Shown one piece after another: positions 63,485 through 64,000 of a stretch of DNA of 64,000 nt. The first letter of the stretch is position 1. Each line of letters opens with the position of its first letter. Source of the DNA: Phymorhynchus buccinoides (Eukaryota; Mollusca; Gastropoda; Neogastropoda; Raphitomidae); the NCBI GenBank assembly GCA_017654935.2, contig CM065698.1, positions 39,192,739 through 39,256,738 on the forward strand. Reading direction: 5' to 3'. The position numbers and the translations under genes are program-made. The notes below the pieces were generated by a model. It made no database searches, was not told the DNA's origin, and saw only the letters and a program-made list of their open reading frames with translations.

Positions 63485-63663
63485 AACGCTTGTCGTATAT
63501 TTATTGCAGCATTTTTTCCCTCCCAAACTCTCTTATCAGCATTATGACCATGTGCTTTAATTATACAAAGAATCGTGTCCACTCGCAATGGCTTAATTAC
63601 AGCATTACTGCAAAGCATCGTGGAGTAAGCCTAAATTGCTTTTCACTATAATGATTATACGTA

Positions 63664-63877
63664 GGGGAAGACGGGGTAAAAAGCGCATGGGCGGGTAAGA
63701 AGCCCACCCCAGTTATTTCATGAAATGAAGCAAATTTCTGTCTCATTTTGCCCATGAGACGAGCGTTAATGTCTAGCATTCGTCTCATGGGCATATTTGA
63801 CTGACATTTTCTTTATTTCATGAGATAATTGGGGTGGGCTTCTTACCCGCCCATGCGCTTTTTACCCCGTCTTCCCC
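63664..63877 (-). mobile_element. Palindromic TA-flanked MITE, copy 5 (214 bp)
   Basis: Orientation as copy 2, with a few private changes (GTTATTTCATG, GCATATTTGACTGACAT). TA at 63662-63663 and 63878-63879. Confidence 0.95.
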
Positions 63878-64000
63878 TAGTACCAAAAGGCCTAAATGTC
63901 AAAAAGCCTCAATGTCACAAAGACTGATTACTTCGCAGCCTACCAACCTTGCAAAGAAAGAAGCCAAATGTTTTCAATTCCCACCTAGAAGGTGGGAATT

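Overview
This is eukaryotic nuclear DNA, almost certainly from an invertebrate and most plausibly a marine mollusc (gastropod-like). The reasons are small exons in long introns, GT-AG splicing, tRNA-derived SINEs, non-LTR tails, many short inverted-repeat elements, and very long (TG)n and (GA)n tracts. The species call is inference only. Two protein-coding genes can be rebuilt exon by exon with consistent reading phase. They are convergent (tail to tail) and about 10 kb apart.

Gene 1 is GPS2 on the + strand, coding positions 1272-15674, 10 coding exons, 412 aa. It encodes the G-protein pathway suppressor 2 subunit of the NCoR/SMRT-HDAC3 corepressor complex. Gene 2 is ASCC2 on the - strand, start codon at 54799-54797, stop at 25746-25744, 18 coding exons, 793 aa. 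It encodes the CUE-domain, ubiquitin-binding subunit of the ASC-1 complex, which acts in alkylation repair signalling and ribosome quality control. A lone J-domain exon resembling DNAJB11 lies on the - strand at 861-1002, inside an inverted repeat just upstream of GPS2, and looks like a captured gene fragment.

Layout: 1-1200 LINE tail and J-domain fragment in an inverted repeat; 1272-15674 GPS2 with introns full of SSRs, minisatellites and TTAA-flanked elements; 15675-25743 intergenic, holding repeats, an AGGTCA-rich degenerate array and an 81-nt poly-C tract; 25744-54799 ASCC2; 54800-64000 upstream sequence, holding two inverted-repeat elements, a LINE 3' end, five near-identical 212-214 bp palindromic MITEs with TA target duplications, and giant SSRs.

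The most unusual signal is exon-edge duplication. In six exons (GPS2 exon 4; ASCC2 exons 2, 5, 9, 13 and 15) the edge of the exon, often with its splice site and adjoining intron sequence, recurs next to the true exon, from a single copy to an array of eight. Several arrays keep intact GT donors and so carry a row of decoy 5' splice sites. The second strongest signal is the cluster of young TA-flanked MITEs, one of which interrupts a LINE reading frame so exactly that conceptual excision restores it.
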